Shown here piece by piece: positions 14,078 through 24,244 of a DNA stretch of 64,000 nt. Under the pieces are notes generated by a model, which was given only the letters and a program-made list of their open reading frames with translations, searched no databases and was not told the origin of the DNA. This stretch comes from Nocardia fusca NBRC 14340. GTDB taxonomy: Bacteria > Actinomycetota > Actinomycetes > Mycobacteriales > Mycobacteriaceae. Each line of letters starts with the position of its first letter. Position 1 is the stretch's first letter. Location: assembly GCF_001618425.1 (NCBI RefSeq), contig NZ_BDCU01000008.1:248001-312000 (forward strand), written 5' to 3'. The position numbers and the translations under genes are program-made.

Positions 14078-15751
14078 ATGGCAGCTGCAGAGGATATGGG
14101 CCCCATGAGCGTCACCGGCATGTTCATCCGGCTCGGCGGCGGGCAGCCCGCCGAAACCGCCGAGGGATACGAGCGCACGGGCTACACCGTCACCGGAGCG
14201 GGGGTGGCGCTGTTCGCCCTCGTCGCCGGCGCGGTCACCGCCTCCGCCATGAGTGCCGCCGATCAACCACCTGCCGCGGTCGCCGCCATCGCCCTGGTGG
14301 CCGGCGTCCTCGCGGGTCTACTCGGCCGGGCACTGGCCGGGGCCCAGCCCACCGCCCGCCCCGATCTGCCCGCCGGGACCGTCAATATTCCGGCGGTCGC
14401 CGCGCGGGTCGGTACTGCGCTGCTGGCCGGCGTGGTGGTCGCCGAGATGGCGGTGACCGTACTGTTCGGCGGCACCGTGGACCGGATACTCGACGAGCGG
14501 GCCGCGACCGCGGCCGCCTCGGCCCCCGCCGTCCGTACCGCCCAGGACGAGCTGGACCGTGCGGTCGCCGATCGCACCGCGCTGGACGGGACCATCGCGG
14601 CGGCCGCCGCGGATATCGACAATGCCCTGATCATCGCCCGGTGCGAGTTCAACCCCACCCCGCAGTGCCCACAGACCAAGATCACCGGGGTACCGGGTCG
14701 AGGACCGGAGGCGCAGACCGCCAACGCGATGCTCGACGACGCCCGCACCGCGCTGAGCACCGCGCAGAACCGGGTGGTCCCGCTGGACCAGCGCGTATCC
14801 GATGCCCGCCGGGCCCTGCACAACGCGCAGGCGGTGGCCGCCGAGGGTGACCGCGGGTTCGGTGCGCGGTGGTCGGCGGCACACGAATACACCGTCGGTG
14901 AGCTGGGCGCGCTGGGACTCCGCGCGCTGACCTGGGCGCTTTTCGGGCTGCTGGCGCTGCTACCGCTGATCCTGCGCTGGTGGCGCGGTGAGACCGCGCA
15001 AGAGCGGCGCCGGGCCGCCGACACCGTACGCGACCGCGCCGAACGCGCCGCCGACGCGGCAATCGCCGAGAAGGCGGCCCGGGTCCGGGCCGATACCGCC
15101 GCCGTCCGGCTCGAGCAGCAGCTCACCGCGGCCGAACTGGTGGCCGAGGCCGATACCACCATCGACCGGGAACGCCAGCGCACCCGGGTGATCGCCGCGC
15201 TCGGTGGGTTGGAGATCGGCGTCACCGAACGCGACCCCGACTCCGCCGTCCCGGCAGTGGCCCCGAACAACGCGTTGCCGCCGGGAAGTGATGGGTCGGA
15301 CCTGCCCGTACCGCTGGGCAAGGAGGTCGCGCTCCGGCAGCCGGCGGGTCTGGAACTGCCGATCATCGGCACCGTCCCGTTCACCGATACCGCCGCCCGC
15401 TGGATCCGCCCGCTGCTCCCGGGTTTCGTCAGCTCGGCCATCGACACCGCCGTCGATACCGCGAGCCGGCCGCTGCGCACCGCTCGCCAGGTGCTCACCG
15501 AGGCCGAGGAGATCACCTTCACCCTGCGCCGGGCACGAAAGGTCACTGTGGACAGCGGGATCGAGGATTCGCGCACCGTCGGTGACCGTTCGGCCGGCCG
15601 CCGCGGCGACGCGGTGGGCGCCGATATCACCCTGGGCGCGGATGCCATCGTCTCCGCCACGACCCATCTCGAGCCGGCGACCACCGCCATGTTGCCCGCG
15701 GGTGGCGAACGACAGACCGCCGCGCCTCGCGAACTGCCCCCGGGCAGCTGA
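14078..15751 (+). CDS. Membrane protein, DUF4407-like, with central coiled coil
   Basis: 557 residues from ATG at 14078; ATGs at 14096 and 14105 are equally acceptable (MSVTGMFIRLGGG). Four membrane segments are visible: two near residues 35-85, one near 110-130, and one after a long Ala/Arg/Glu-rich region at about residues 275-305. Between the third and fourth lies a coiled-coil-prone stretch with paired cysteines in RCEFNPTPQCPQ. A second Ala/Arg/Glu-rich coiled coil (about 310-370) follows, then a Ser/Ala/Thr-rich tail. The topology matches DUF4407 proteins, which have no established function. It lies just upstream of the MoxR operon. Confidence 0.7.
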   Translation: MAAAEDMGPMSVTGMFIRLGGGQPAETAEGYERTGYTVTGAGVALFALVAGAVTASAMSAADQPPAAVAAIALVAGVLAGLLGRALAGAQPTARPDLPAGTVNIPAVAARVGTALLAGVVVAEMAVTVLFGGTVDRILDERAATAAASAPAVRTAQDELDRAVADRTALDGTIAAAAADIDNALIIARCEFNPTPQCPQTKITGVPGRGPEAQTANAMLDDARTALSTAQNRVVPLDQRVSDARRALHNAQAVAAEGDRGFGARWSAAHEYTVGELGALGLRALTWALFGLLALLPLILRWWRGETAQERRRAADTVRDRAERAADAAIAEKAARVRADTAAVRLEQQLTAAELVAEADTTIDRERQRTRVIAALGGLEIGVTERDPDSAVPAVAPNNALPPGSDGSDLPVPLGKEVALRQPAGLELPIIGTVPFTDTAARWIRPLLPGFVSSAIDTAVDTASRPLRTARQVLTEAEEITFTLRRARKVTVDSGIEDSRTVGDRSAGRRGDAVGADITLGADAIVSATTHLEPATTAMLPAGGERQTAAPRELPPGS

Positions 15752-15846
15752 CCACCACGCGGCCCGCATGCTCGCCCTCGCGCCGCGACCCACCGCACCG
15801 GCAGGCATATCGCCGCCTTCGCTGCGGACCGGCGCGGACAGCACCG

Positions 15847-16776
15847 GTGCCGATTAGACTCGGCCGCGTGCAGCCTGCCGCTGATACGGCCGGTTCCGTC
15901 GGGGCGGGAATACATCCGGAAGGCCGAGCCCAGGTAGCGACGGTTCCGATCCGTCCGCTGAGTTTCCGGGAACTGCTCGACGCGCCGTTCGCGCTGCTGC
16001 AGGCCGATATCCGGACGCTGGCGGGTTGTGCGGCGGTGCTGCTGGTGGCCGGAGAACTCGTAGTGGCCGGGTCGATCGGGCTGGTCTCGCATCTGACCGA
16101 CGGCTCCGATACGGGGACCGCCCTCGCCGCGCTGTTCGCGACACTCGGTAGCGCCTGGGTCCTCCGGCTGGTCCTGCGCGGTGTCACGGTCGCCACCGGC
16201 CTGGCCCGGGCCGGCCGGCGGCCGATCGGACTGCGGGAAAGTCTGCGCCGCACCACCGGGAGGCTGGGCCCACTGCTGCTCACCCAGCTCTCGTTCACCG
16301 CGATCGGGATCGCGGTCCTCGGTATCAGCGCCGTGCTCTTCCCGTTCACGTTCCTCGGCGGCCTGCTCTGGTTCGTGGTCGCCTACCCCTGCTGCCTGCT
16401 CTGGCTGGCATGGCTGCGCGCGCGTCATCTCGCGGCCGTGCCGGTGCTGTTCGCCGAGGGCGTCGGCGCCGGGGCGGCGCTGTCCCGGTCGGGCGCACTG
16501 GTCGCGAACCTGCGTGCCCGGCGAACCGGTCTCTGGATCTGCCAGCGCCTGCTGTTCACACTGCTCATGGCACCGTTGCTGGGCCTCCTACTCTTCGTCG
16601 GTGATATCTCGGGCACCCACCGGTGGGCGTTCCTGGTACTGGCCACCGGCGCCGGCCTGCTGCTGGCGGCCTTCACCGAGATCGTGGAGTCCAGCGCCCG
16701 GGTGGTCGGTTATCTGGATCTGCGTTGCCGGCGCGAAGGCGCCGATATCCGGATCCCCGACGGAGGTAGCCGGTGA
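15847..16776 (+). CDS. Multi-pass membrane protein at the head of the MoxR/DUF58 operon
   Basis: 309 residues from GTG at 15847; the GTG at 15868 (VQPAADTAG) is an equally good start. It has about six hydrophobic helices (residues 55-80, 92-120, 145-200, 232-275) and is Leu/Ala/Val rich. Its place immediately before a DUF4129 protein, MoxR and a DUF58 protein parallels the membrane proteins of the mycobacterial Rv3689-Rv3695 cluster. No catalytic motif was seen. Its stop overlaps the next start by GTGA. Confidence 0.75.
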   Translation: MPIRLGRVQPAADTAGSVGAGIHPEGRAQVATVPIRPLSFRELLDAPFALLQADIRTLAGCAAVLLVAGELVVAGSIGLVSHLTDGSDTGTALAALFATLGSAWVLRLVLRGVTVATGLARAGRRPIGLRESLRRTTGRLGPLLLTQLSFTAIGIAVLGISAVLFPFTFLGGLLWFVVAYPCCLLWLAWLRARHLAAVPVLFAEGVGAGAALSRSGALVANLRARRTGLWICQRLLFTLLMAPLLGLLLFVGDISGTHRWAFLVLATGAGLLLAAFTEIVESSARVVGYLDLRCRREGADIRIPDGGSR

Positions 16777-17803
16777 CCGAGCCGTCCCGGACCGTTCCGG
16801 AGCCACCCCGGCTGGATGCCGCCGCGGTCCATTCGGCCGCCGCCGAACACGCGGCCGCCCGCGGTGACTTCGACACCGCGCTACGCGAACGTTTCCGCGC
16901 GGTGCTGCGCGGGCTGGAACAGCGCGGCCTGCTCGAGGTGCGCCGATCGCGCACAGCCCGCGAAACCTCACACGAAGCGGCGGCGAGCCTGCCCGCCGGG
17001 GACTCCGGTGAACTCCCGTCCGCCGCGAGATCGTTCGACGAGGTCGTCTACGGCGGCCGCCGGGCGGATGAAGAGGAATACCGACGCCTGACGCAGGCCG
17101 ACCGGTTCTCCGCGGCGGCGCCGCCCCCGGCGGCCGAACCGTTCGATATCGAACCGGCCCGCCGCGGGTCGCGGTGGCGACCAGGTTCCGGGAAGTGGCC
17201 CACGATACTGCGCGACCCCCGGTTCTGGGCCTGGTCGGCCGCGCTGGTCGTGCTTCTGCTGGTGCTGTACGCGGTACTGCAGGGCTGCTCCGGGCCCAGC
17301 GCGCCGCGCGCCCCGGACGCGCCGCCGATCGACCCGCCCCCGATGGACCCGCCGAGCGGCGACTACGACCCCGACCTGCCCCGGCCGACCGGCGACGATT
17401 CCCTTTTCGAGCGAATCCCCGACCGGCTGGCCTTCGGCGGACTGCAGTTCCTGATCGCCGCTGCTCTGCTGGTGTGGTGGCGGGCGCGACGCCGGGGCAC
17501 GGTGGTGGGTGAACCGCGGCCGGTGGAGGTCGCGGCCGATGAACTGCTGGCCGGACAGGCGGGGCTCTACCGCCGATCCGGTGATCACGCGCATATCGCG
17601 GGTGTGTTGCGCGCCGCGACCGTGCGCAGATTACGCCGCGCTCTGGGTACCGGGACCTCCCCGGAAGAACTGACGGCGGCGGTCGCCGCGCGGATCGGCG
17701 CCGACCCGGCCGTCGTCGGGTCGGCCCTGTACGGGCCGGTGCCCGACGCATCGGCCCTGGAACTCGTTGCCGCGCAACTCGAATGGATCGAAGCGGAGGT
17801 CGG

Positions 17804-17807
<4 letters not shown>
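16773..17807 (+). CDS. DUF4129-type membrane protein
   Basis: 344 residues from GTG, overlapping the previous stop by 4 bp (GTGA). The N-terminal part is Ala/Glu/Arg rich and contains the FRAVLRGLEQRGLLEVR segment near residue 45. A first membrane helix lies at about 145-170 and a second at about 215-232, flanking a Pro/Asp-rich extracytoplasmic loop. A C-terminal cytosolic part (about 245-344) contains the RLRRALGTGTSPEEL segment seen in DUF4129 proteins. In MoxR operons this family accompanies DUF58 proteins; its role is probably envelope-linked, but no activity is established. Confidence 0.75.
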
Positions 17808-18808
<1,001 letters not shown>

Positions 18809-18811
18809 CCC

Positions 18812-20107
18812 GTGGTCGTCACCGGCCGGCTGGTCGCCGTCGCTGCCGTCGCGGCACCGGCGGTCATGCTGTCGGCTCCGTCCTGGGCCGCGGTCCTGGT
18901 GGCCAGTGCGCTGATTTTCGCGCTCGCCGTGACCGACCGCCTGCTGGCCGCACGGAGCGCGGAGGTGATGCTGCACCGGCCCGAGTTGTCGGTGCTGCGT
19001 CTGGGCGCGCACACGGAGGTCGAGCTGACGCTGACCAATACCGGAGCCCGGACAGTGCGGGGACTGCTCTGGGACGACTGGCCCGACAGTGCCCACGCCA
19101 CCGAGCGCGAACACCGGATCACCGTCCCCCCGTCCGGCCGGATCCGGCTGCGTACCACCCTCGCTCCCACCCAGCGCGGCGATCGCGCCGCCGGCCCGGT
19201 GACGCTGCGCCTGTGGGGGCCGCTGGGTCTGGCCGGACATCAATTCCACCGCGATGTCCCGGCCCGGGTCCGCGCCCTGCCCCCGTTCCGCAGCGAACGG
19301 CTCCTCGCCGCCAAGGTGAAACGGCTGCACCATCTGGAAGGCCGCAGTCTTGCCGATGTACGCGGCCAGGGCACCGAGTTCGACTCCTTCCGCGAATACG
19401 TACCGGGGGACGATGTCCGCACCATCGACTGGCGCGCCACCGCGCGAGCCACCGATGTACTCGTCCGCACCTGGCGCCCGGAGCGCAATCGGCAGGTGCT
19501 CATGCTCCTCGACACCGGCCGGATCAGCGCGGGCCGGGTAGGTGCGGGCACCCGCCTGGATACGGCGATCGAGGCGGCCCTGCTGCTGGGCGGCCTGGCC
19601 GCGGCCGGTGGCGATATGGTCGGCCTCCTCGCCTACGACCGGGCGGTGCGCGCCGAGGTGCCCACCGGTGTCGGCCGCGGCATCCAGCCCAAACTCATGC
19701 ACGCCCTGGCCGGTGTCACCCCCGCGCTGGTCGACACCGATACCGACGGGCTGGTCCGGGCCGCTGTCCAGCGGGCTCGGCGGCGCAGCCTGATCGTCTG
19801 GTTCACCAGCCTGGACGGCGCGGCGGTCACCGAGAACCTGCTTCCGGTGCTGCCCGTCCTGGCCGAGCGACATCGGGTACTGATCGTGTCGGTCACCGAT
19901 CCCGATATCGCCGCCGCGGCAGCCGACCGCGGCAGCCTGCCGGCGTTGTACCGGGTTGCCGCCGCCGAATCGCGGATCGCCGAGCACGCGGTACTTCAGG
20001 AATCGCTGCGCCGAATGGGGATCGCGGTGGTCGCCGCGGCCGGGGCCGATCTGCCCGCGGCCCTGGCCGACGAGTACCTGGAACTCAAACGATCCGGCGC
20101 TCTCTGA
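18812..20107 (+). CDS. DUF58 domain protein (MoxR partner)
   Basis: 431 residues from GTG at 18812, three bases after the moxR stop, so translationally linked. Two hydrophobic helices fill residues about 5-45. The DUF58 signature is visible as GRSLADVRGQGTEFDSFREY and DDVRTIDWRATAR, followed by a VWA-like region with LMLLDTGRISAG. DUF58 proteins are membrane-anchored partners of MoxR ATPases. The gene ends the plus-strand operon; the RDD gene converges on it. Confidence 0.9.
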   Translation: MVVTGRLVAVAAVAAPAVMLSAPSWAAVLVASALIFALAVTDRLLAARSAEVMLHRPELSVLRLGAHTEVELTLTNTGARTVRGLLWDDWPDSAHATEREHRITVPPSGRIRLRTTLAPTQRGDRAAGPVTLRLWGPLGLAGHQFHRDVPARVRALPPFRSERLLAAKVKRLHHLEGRSLADVRGQGTEFDSFREYVPGDDVRTIDWRATARATDVLVRTWRPERNRQVLMLLDTGRISAGRVGAGTRLDTAIEAALLLGGLAAAGGDMVGLLAYDRAVRAEVPTGVGRGIQPKLMHALAGVTPALVDTDTDGLVRAAVQRARRRSLIVWFTSLDGAAVTENLLPVLPVLAERHRVLIVSVTDPDIAAAAADRGSLPALYRVAAAESRIAEHAVLQESLRRMGIAVVAAAGADLPAALADEYLELKRSGAL

Positions 20108-20124
20108 CCCCGTGGCCGGCGACC

Positions 20125-20925
20125 TCAGGGCACGGGAGCGAACGACACCGGCGGCAAGGCGAACACCGCCGGGGGCGGGGGCGCCGGGAGCGCACGACGC
20201 TGACGTTCGGCGATCACGCTGCCGAGGATTTGCACCGGCGGATACCCGGCCGGCGGTGTGACCCGCAGCCGAGCGCACACCGCATGAACGAGTGCGTATC
20301 CGAGTTCGTGCTGCGCCGCCGGGGTCAGCGAGCCGATCCGGGTCAGGTATTGCCGCACGGCCAGGGCCAGCTCCTCGGGCAGCGCCGCGAGATCCAATTC
20401 GGCCGACCAGCCGCTCAGCCATACCGGTGGAACGGCCAGCGCGGGCACCGACAGTCGCTGCCGCATATGCACCACCACGGTGCCCGCGAGCACATCCCCC
20501 ACCCGGCGCGCGTGCGGTGAGCACATGGAGCTCACCACGGCGATGACGCCGAAGAGCCCGAGCATCCAGAAATCCACGATCGCGCCGGTGAGGCCGCGGG
20601 TCAGGGCGTGCCGGAAATCGATCGGACCGCCGTCGGCGCGCACCACCCGCAGCCCGAGCGCGCGTTTTCCCGGGGTGGCGCCGCGCAACAGCGTCTCGAA
20701 CACGACCGGATACCCGACGAGCACGGTGACCAGCGAAACCAGTGTCAGGGTCGTGAACCACGGGTCGGCGTCGTCGCCGCGGACGAGCAGCAGCACGCCG
20801 GTGAACAACACGATCGCGAGCACGGCCTGCAGAAGAAGGTCGACTACGAACGCCGCCGCACGGGTCGGGACGCGAGCGACCGGCAGTTCGATCGCCACGG
20901 CTTCGCCCGTCGTGAATTCGGCCAT
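20125..20925 (-). CDS. RDD-family membrane protein
   Basis: 266 residues from ATG at 20925 (MAEFTTGEA); an ATG at 20937 would add four residues. The RDD domain is seen in RVPTRAAAFVVDLLLQ and GATPGKRALGLRVVR, with membrane helices at about 28-50, 60-85 and 115-140. The C-terminal 110 residues are soluble and end in Pro/Ala repeats. RDD proteins are poorly defined; a few act in ion exchange. It is divergent from the SpoIIM-like gene, as in the mycobacterial MoxR2 neighbourhood where both families are present. Confidence 0.88.
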   Translation of the reverse strand: MAEFTTGEAVAIELPVARVPTRAAAFVVDLLLQAVLAIVLFTGVLLLVRGDDADPWFTTLTLVSLVTVLVGYPVVFETLLRGATPGKRALGLRVVRADGGPIDFRHALTRGLTGAIVDFWMLGLFGVIAVVSSMCSPHARRVGDVLAGTVVVHMRQRLSVPALAVPPVWLSGWSAELDLAALPEELALAVRQYLTRIGSLTPAAQHELGYALVHAVCARLRVTPPAGYPPVQILGSVIAERQRRALPAPPPPAVFALPPVSFAPVP

Positions 20926-21099
20926 ATCGCATAGCATTCTTCCACGGCGGCCGGTTTCCGGCCCCGCGTCGGTGACACGGGGGTACGGCCGTCGCCATCG
21001 GTTCGCCGAGTCCGGGCAATCGCTGCCGTTGTGCGCAGTCCGCGGCGGGTGGCCGGCGCGGACACGACGGCGGTACAGGCGGGAGCGAGAGGCGAGCCC

Positions 21100-22089
21100 A
21101 TGGACGTGGACGCATACAGCGCGAGGAACCGGCACCTGTGGGCCCGGCTGGACACGCTGTCGCGCAAACGCACCCTCACCGGGCCGGAAACCGACGAACT
21201 GGTGCTGCTGTACCGGCGCACCTCGCAGCAGTTGGCCCGGTTGCAGACGCACAGTCCCGAACCGGAACTGGTGGCCGGACTCAGCGCGGTGATCGCCCGG
21301 GCCCGCGGCCGGATCGTCGGCAGCGCACCGAACACCTGGACCGAGATCGTCCGGTTCGTGACGCACGGTTTCCCCGGCGCGGTGTATCGGGCACTGGGCT
21401 GGTGGCTGGCCGTCGCAGTGGTCTTCCTGGGTGTGTCGGCGGGGTTCGCGACCTGGATCGCGAACGATCCGTCGGCCCGGAAGACGCTGGGCCTGCAGGG
21501 CAACACCGGCGTGCTGACCGCTCCCGGTGGCACTTTCGAGACCTACTACACCGAGCATTCCAACGACGCGTTCGCCGCATTGGTCTGGACCAACAATGCG
21601 TGGGTATCGGCGCTGGCCCTCTTTCTGGGCGTACTCATCGTGCCCGTGCTCTACCTTCTGTTCATGAATGCCCTGAATATCGGCATTACCGCGGGCTTGA
21701 TGGCCGAGGCCGGCCGGCTGGACTCGTTCTTCGGATTCCTGCTACCGCACGGAATGCTGGAGCTGACAGCCATTTTCATCGCGGGCGGAGCGGGGCTGAA
21801 ACTCGGCTGGACGCTGATCGATCCGGGCCGCCTCGGCCGGGCCGAAGCGGTCGCCCGGCAGGGTCGCGTCACCGCCGCCATAGCGCTCGGATTGGTGCCG
21901 ACCTTGCTGGTAGCGGGCCTGCTGGAGGGATTCGTGACGCCGAGCGCCTTGCCCACGCCGGCCCGGATCGCCATCGGATTCGCCGCCGAGGCAGCCTTCC
22001 TCGCCTACATCTTCATCGCCGGTAGCCGTGCCGACCGGCCCGCCGAGACGGCGGTGGCAGAAGTAGCGGTAGCGCAACTTTCGCGGTAA
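21100..22089 (+). CDS. Stage II sporulation protein M (SpoIIM)-family membrane protein
   Basis: 329 residues from ATG at 21100, with a GAGCGAGAGG ribosome-binding stretch just upstream. The cytosolic N-terminus has a helical SRKRTLTGPETDELVLLYRR region, then about five membrane helices (about 105-130, 170-195, 205-225, 235-255, 270-310). The family signature appears as FFGFLLPHGMLELTAIFIAG. In non-sporulating actinobacteria this protein accompanies MoxR, DUF58 and RDD genes, and its job is unknown. The N-terminal alternative starts lie in poor-quality sequence. Confidence 0.9.
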   Translation: MDVDAYSARNRHLWARLDTLSRKRTLTGPETDELVLLYRRTSQQLARLQTHSPEPELVAGLSAVIARARGRIVGSAPNTWTEIVRFVTHGFPGAVYRALGWWLAVAVVFLGVSAGFATWIANDPSARKTLGLQGNTGVLTAPGGTFETYYTEHSNDAFAALVWTNNAWVSALALFLGVLIVPVLYLLFMNALNIGITAGLMAEAGRLDSFFGFLLPHGMLELTAIFIAGGAGLKLGWTLIDPGRLGRAEAVARQGRVTAAIALGLVPTLLVAGLLEGFVTPSALPTPARIAIGFAAEAAFLAYIFIAGSRADRPAETAVAEVAVAQLSR

Positions 22090-22928
22090 CGGGTAGACAA
22101 CCTCGAGCACACAGCAATCAACCATGTTTTGTGAGGTCGCAGCAACGCGAACCGAATGACCTGCGTGGATTCCCCCGATTGAATTCCGCTGGCCGCAGCG
22201 AGTCGCCGCTCTAGCTGCGGCCAGCGTTACCGTTGACTCTACACAATCGTTATCCGTACGCAACCCGCTGCGGCTGAGGTCACAGGTATGCGTCGCAGTT
22301 CGGCAAACATCCAGAAACCCCCGCCTCGACCCTTGTTCAGCTAACTTCCAGCAGGCCGCGCCGGACTTACAGCGGTGCTTTCATTTGCAAGTACATTTGG
22401 TTTTTACTGGTCACAGACATATCCGTAACCATGGTTACGGATAACGAGAAACCGGTTCGCCGCAGGGTTCGCCAGAACGGCCGTTAACTCGGCCGTTCCC
22501 ACCTCGACCTGCGCGTTCGCGCGCCGTTAACACGGTTGCCGAACAGGCGACACGAACGAAAAATACCTAGAGTTTGTTTAGCCGGGGCAAACCCGCCACA
22601 ACCCCCGTACAGCGACCCGGTAAACACCTCGCGGTAGTTAACCAAGGCGGTTCCAGGGCGTGAACTGGGTCACCGGAGCCGCCGACTGAGGCAACCCTCA
22701 GCAGCGCCGCCGCAATCGAAAAGTTCTTGTGTGATCTCGGTCTCATTCAGGCATACCGGGAGTACGGCGCGCTGTTCGCGCCGGAGCCGGCAACCGCAGT
22801 CGTCCGCCGCGGCGGGCCGGAACACTCGCCCGGGACAGCCCCATCCGGGACCCCGGAAAAAGAAAAAGGCCGCAGCGGCGATCGCGACTCGCGCGAGCAC
22901 CGTGGCGGCCTCGGAACACCGGGAGAGA
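22090..22928. other. Gene-poor stretch between convergent SpoIIM-like and SDR genes
   Basis: 839 bp with no supported gene. Base composition between about 22230 and 22660 is markedly lower in GC than the neighbours, with several GTTAAC words (near 22475, 22527, 22639). It contains a perfect 24-bp palindrome (separate entry). Because both flanking genes are transcribed into it, an independent small transcript or a lost regulator would be needed to explain an operator here. Confidence 0.5.
22420..22443. promoter_or_regulatory. Perfect 24-bp palindrome, candidate operator
   Basis: The left half TATCCGTAACCA (22420-22431) is exactly complementary to 22432-22443, with no spacer. The length and the twofold symmetry are typical of dimeric regulator sites (TetR, GntR, MarR types). 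It is centred in a gene-poor, lower-GC region. Confidence 0.5.
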
Positions 22929-23696
22929 TCACATGAGCGCGCCGCCATCGACCCGGATCTCGGTGCCGGTGATGTAGCGGCCGTCATCGGATCCCACCAT
23001 CGCCACGACGCCGGCGATATCCTCCGGGGTCCCCAGCGCACCACCGTTCAGCCAACCGGTCAGCCGGGCGAACAGGGTCCAGTCCGCATCCTCCGGCTGT
23101 TCGGTGATGGATTCGGTGGTGATCCCGCTCATGATTCCGGCCGGGACGATATTGACCGCCCGCAGTCCCTGCTTCGCGTACTCCAGACCGATCGCGTGGG
23201 TGAAAGAGGCCACGCCACCCTTGGAGGCGGCGTAGGCGGCCAGATAGGGGGCCGACTGGAAGGCCGACGTCGACGACAGATTGATCACCACGCCCCGGCC
23301 GGATTCCAGCAGGGGCGGCAGCAGCGCCTGGGTCACCAGGAACGTGCCCGTGAGATTGACGGTGATGACCCGGTTCCACTCGTCGAGCGGCATCTCATGC
23401 GTACGGGCCGGCTTCAGAATGCCCGCGCAGTTGACGAGCACATCCAATCCGCCCAGGGTTTCCAGCGCCGTCTCGGCGGCCGCCCGCACCGACTCGATAT
23501 CCGCGATATTCACCACCACGGTGCTGAGCCGGTCGGCCACATCGCCGGCCTTCTCCACCGTGGCTGCCAAACCGGGCTCGTTGATATCGGCGGCGACGAG
23601 CCGGGCTCCTTCGTCCAGCAGTCGCAGGGCCACGCCCTGGCCGATCCCCGATCCCGCACCTGTCACCAGCACTCGACGGCCTTCATATCTCCGCAT
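22929..23696 (-). CDS. Short-chain dehydrogenase/reductase (SDR)
   Basis: 255 residues from ATG at 23696 (MRRYEGRRVLVTG). The longer frame to 23768 runs through three operator-like sites and is rejected. The cofactor motif is TGAGSGIG (residues 12-19), the structural motif NCAG (89-92), and the catalytic set Ser142, Tyr155 and Lys159 (YAASK). The enzyme is a classical NAD(P)-dependent SDR; the substrate may be an alcohol, a hydroxyacyl or a steroid. Upstream KstR-like boxes (23706-23774) suggest a link with steroid or lipid catabolism. It is transcribed toward the gene-poor region, with no operon partner. Confidence 0.9.
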   Translation of the reverse strand: MRRYEGRRVLVTGAGSGIGQGVALRLLDEGARLVAADINEPGLAATVEKAGDVADRLSTVVVNIADIESVRAAAETALETLGGLDVLVNCAGILKPARTHEMPLDEWNRVITVNLTGTFLVTQALLPPLLESGRGVVINLSSTSAFQSAPYLAAYAASKGGVASFTHAIGLEYAKQGLRAVNIVPAGIMSGITTESITEQPEDADWTLFARLTGWLNGGALGTPEDIAGVVAMVGSDDGRYITGTEIRVDGGALM

Positions 23697-23705
23697 GGCA
23701 TGAAT

Positions 23706-23774
23706 TAGAACAGGTTCGAATCGTGAGTCAACGGGTTCTACGGATTTTCCGGCATGTTTCTGAAACACGTTCTA
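23706..23774 (-). promoter_or_regulatory. Three KstR-like boxes upstream of the SDR gene
   Basis: TAGAACAGGTTCGA (23706-23719) and TGAAACACGTTCTA (23761-23774) each match TNNAACNNGTTNNA at every fixed position. GTCAACGGGTTCTA (23727-23740) misses only the first T. The centres are 21 and 34 bp apart. The pattern is the consensus known for the cholesterol-catabolism repressor KstR of mycobacteria and rhodococci. The assignment to KstR itself is inference. Confidence 0.6.
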
Positions 23775-23870
23775 GGTGATCGTCGAGCCACGACGGACCG
23801 AGCATGACCAACGCCACACACCGGATTTCGCAGACCATGGTGCCGGAGGAGGACGCACTCGACGGCAAAG

Positions 23871-23908
23871 GAAGAAGCCGTGGACCCCGGAGGATCCACG
23901 GCTTCTTC
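23871..23908 (-). terminator. Terminator after tRNA-Leu
   Basis: Perfect 14-bp arms (23871-23884 and 23895-23908, GAAGAAGCCGTGGA on the plus strand) with a 10-base loop. It lies 4 bases beyond the tRNA 3' end on the minus strand. Confidence 0.85.
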
Positions 23909-23912
23909 TCAG

Positions 23913-23995
23913 TGGGCGAAGGGGGACTTGAACCCCCACGTCCCGAAGGACACTGGCACCTGAAGCCAGCGCGTCTGCCATTCCGCCACTCGCCC
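23913..23995 (-). tRNA. tRNA-Leu (anticodon CAG)
   Basis: 83 nt. The minus strand begins GGGCGAG, pairs with TTCGCCC at the 3' end and has discriminator A. The anticodon loop is TTCAGGT on a CTGGC/GCCAG stem, giving CAG (reads CUG). A class II variable arm (GTCCTTCGGGAC) and the TTCAAGT T-loop are visible. The 3' CCA is not encoded. The long variable arm confirms the leucine class. Confidence 0.97.
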
Positions 23996-24179
23996 GAGCG
24001 ACGGTCAGACACTAGCACGGAGATGTCCGGGAGACGAAATCACGTGGTCACGGGCTTTTCGAACCCGCCGCTGACCAGGGCTCGGAGCACGAAGACCGCC
24101 GGGAAGGGAACTCCGGCACGGTTCCGGTAGTTACAGGTACAGCGGAACGTGGATATCATGCAGAGAACGTGCTCGTAGA

Positions 24180-24204
24180 ACGACACGCCGTATCCGCGTG
24201 TCGT
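24180..24204 (+). promoter_or_regulatory. 9-bp hairpin in the fhaA leader
   Basis: ACGACACGC (24180-24188) and its complement (24196-24204), 40 bp before the fhaA start. This is either a leader hairpin or a regulator site; nothing decides between them. Confidence 0.35.
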
Positions 24205-24244
24205 CGTAAAGAATGAGGAGAGACTCACCGAAGGGAGGGCCCGG

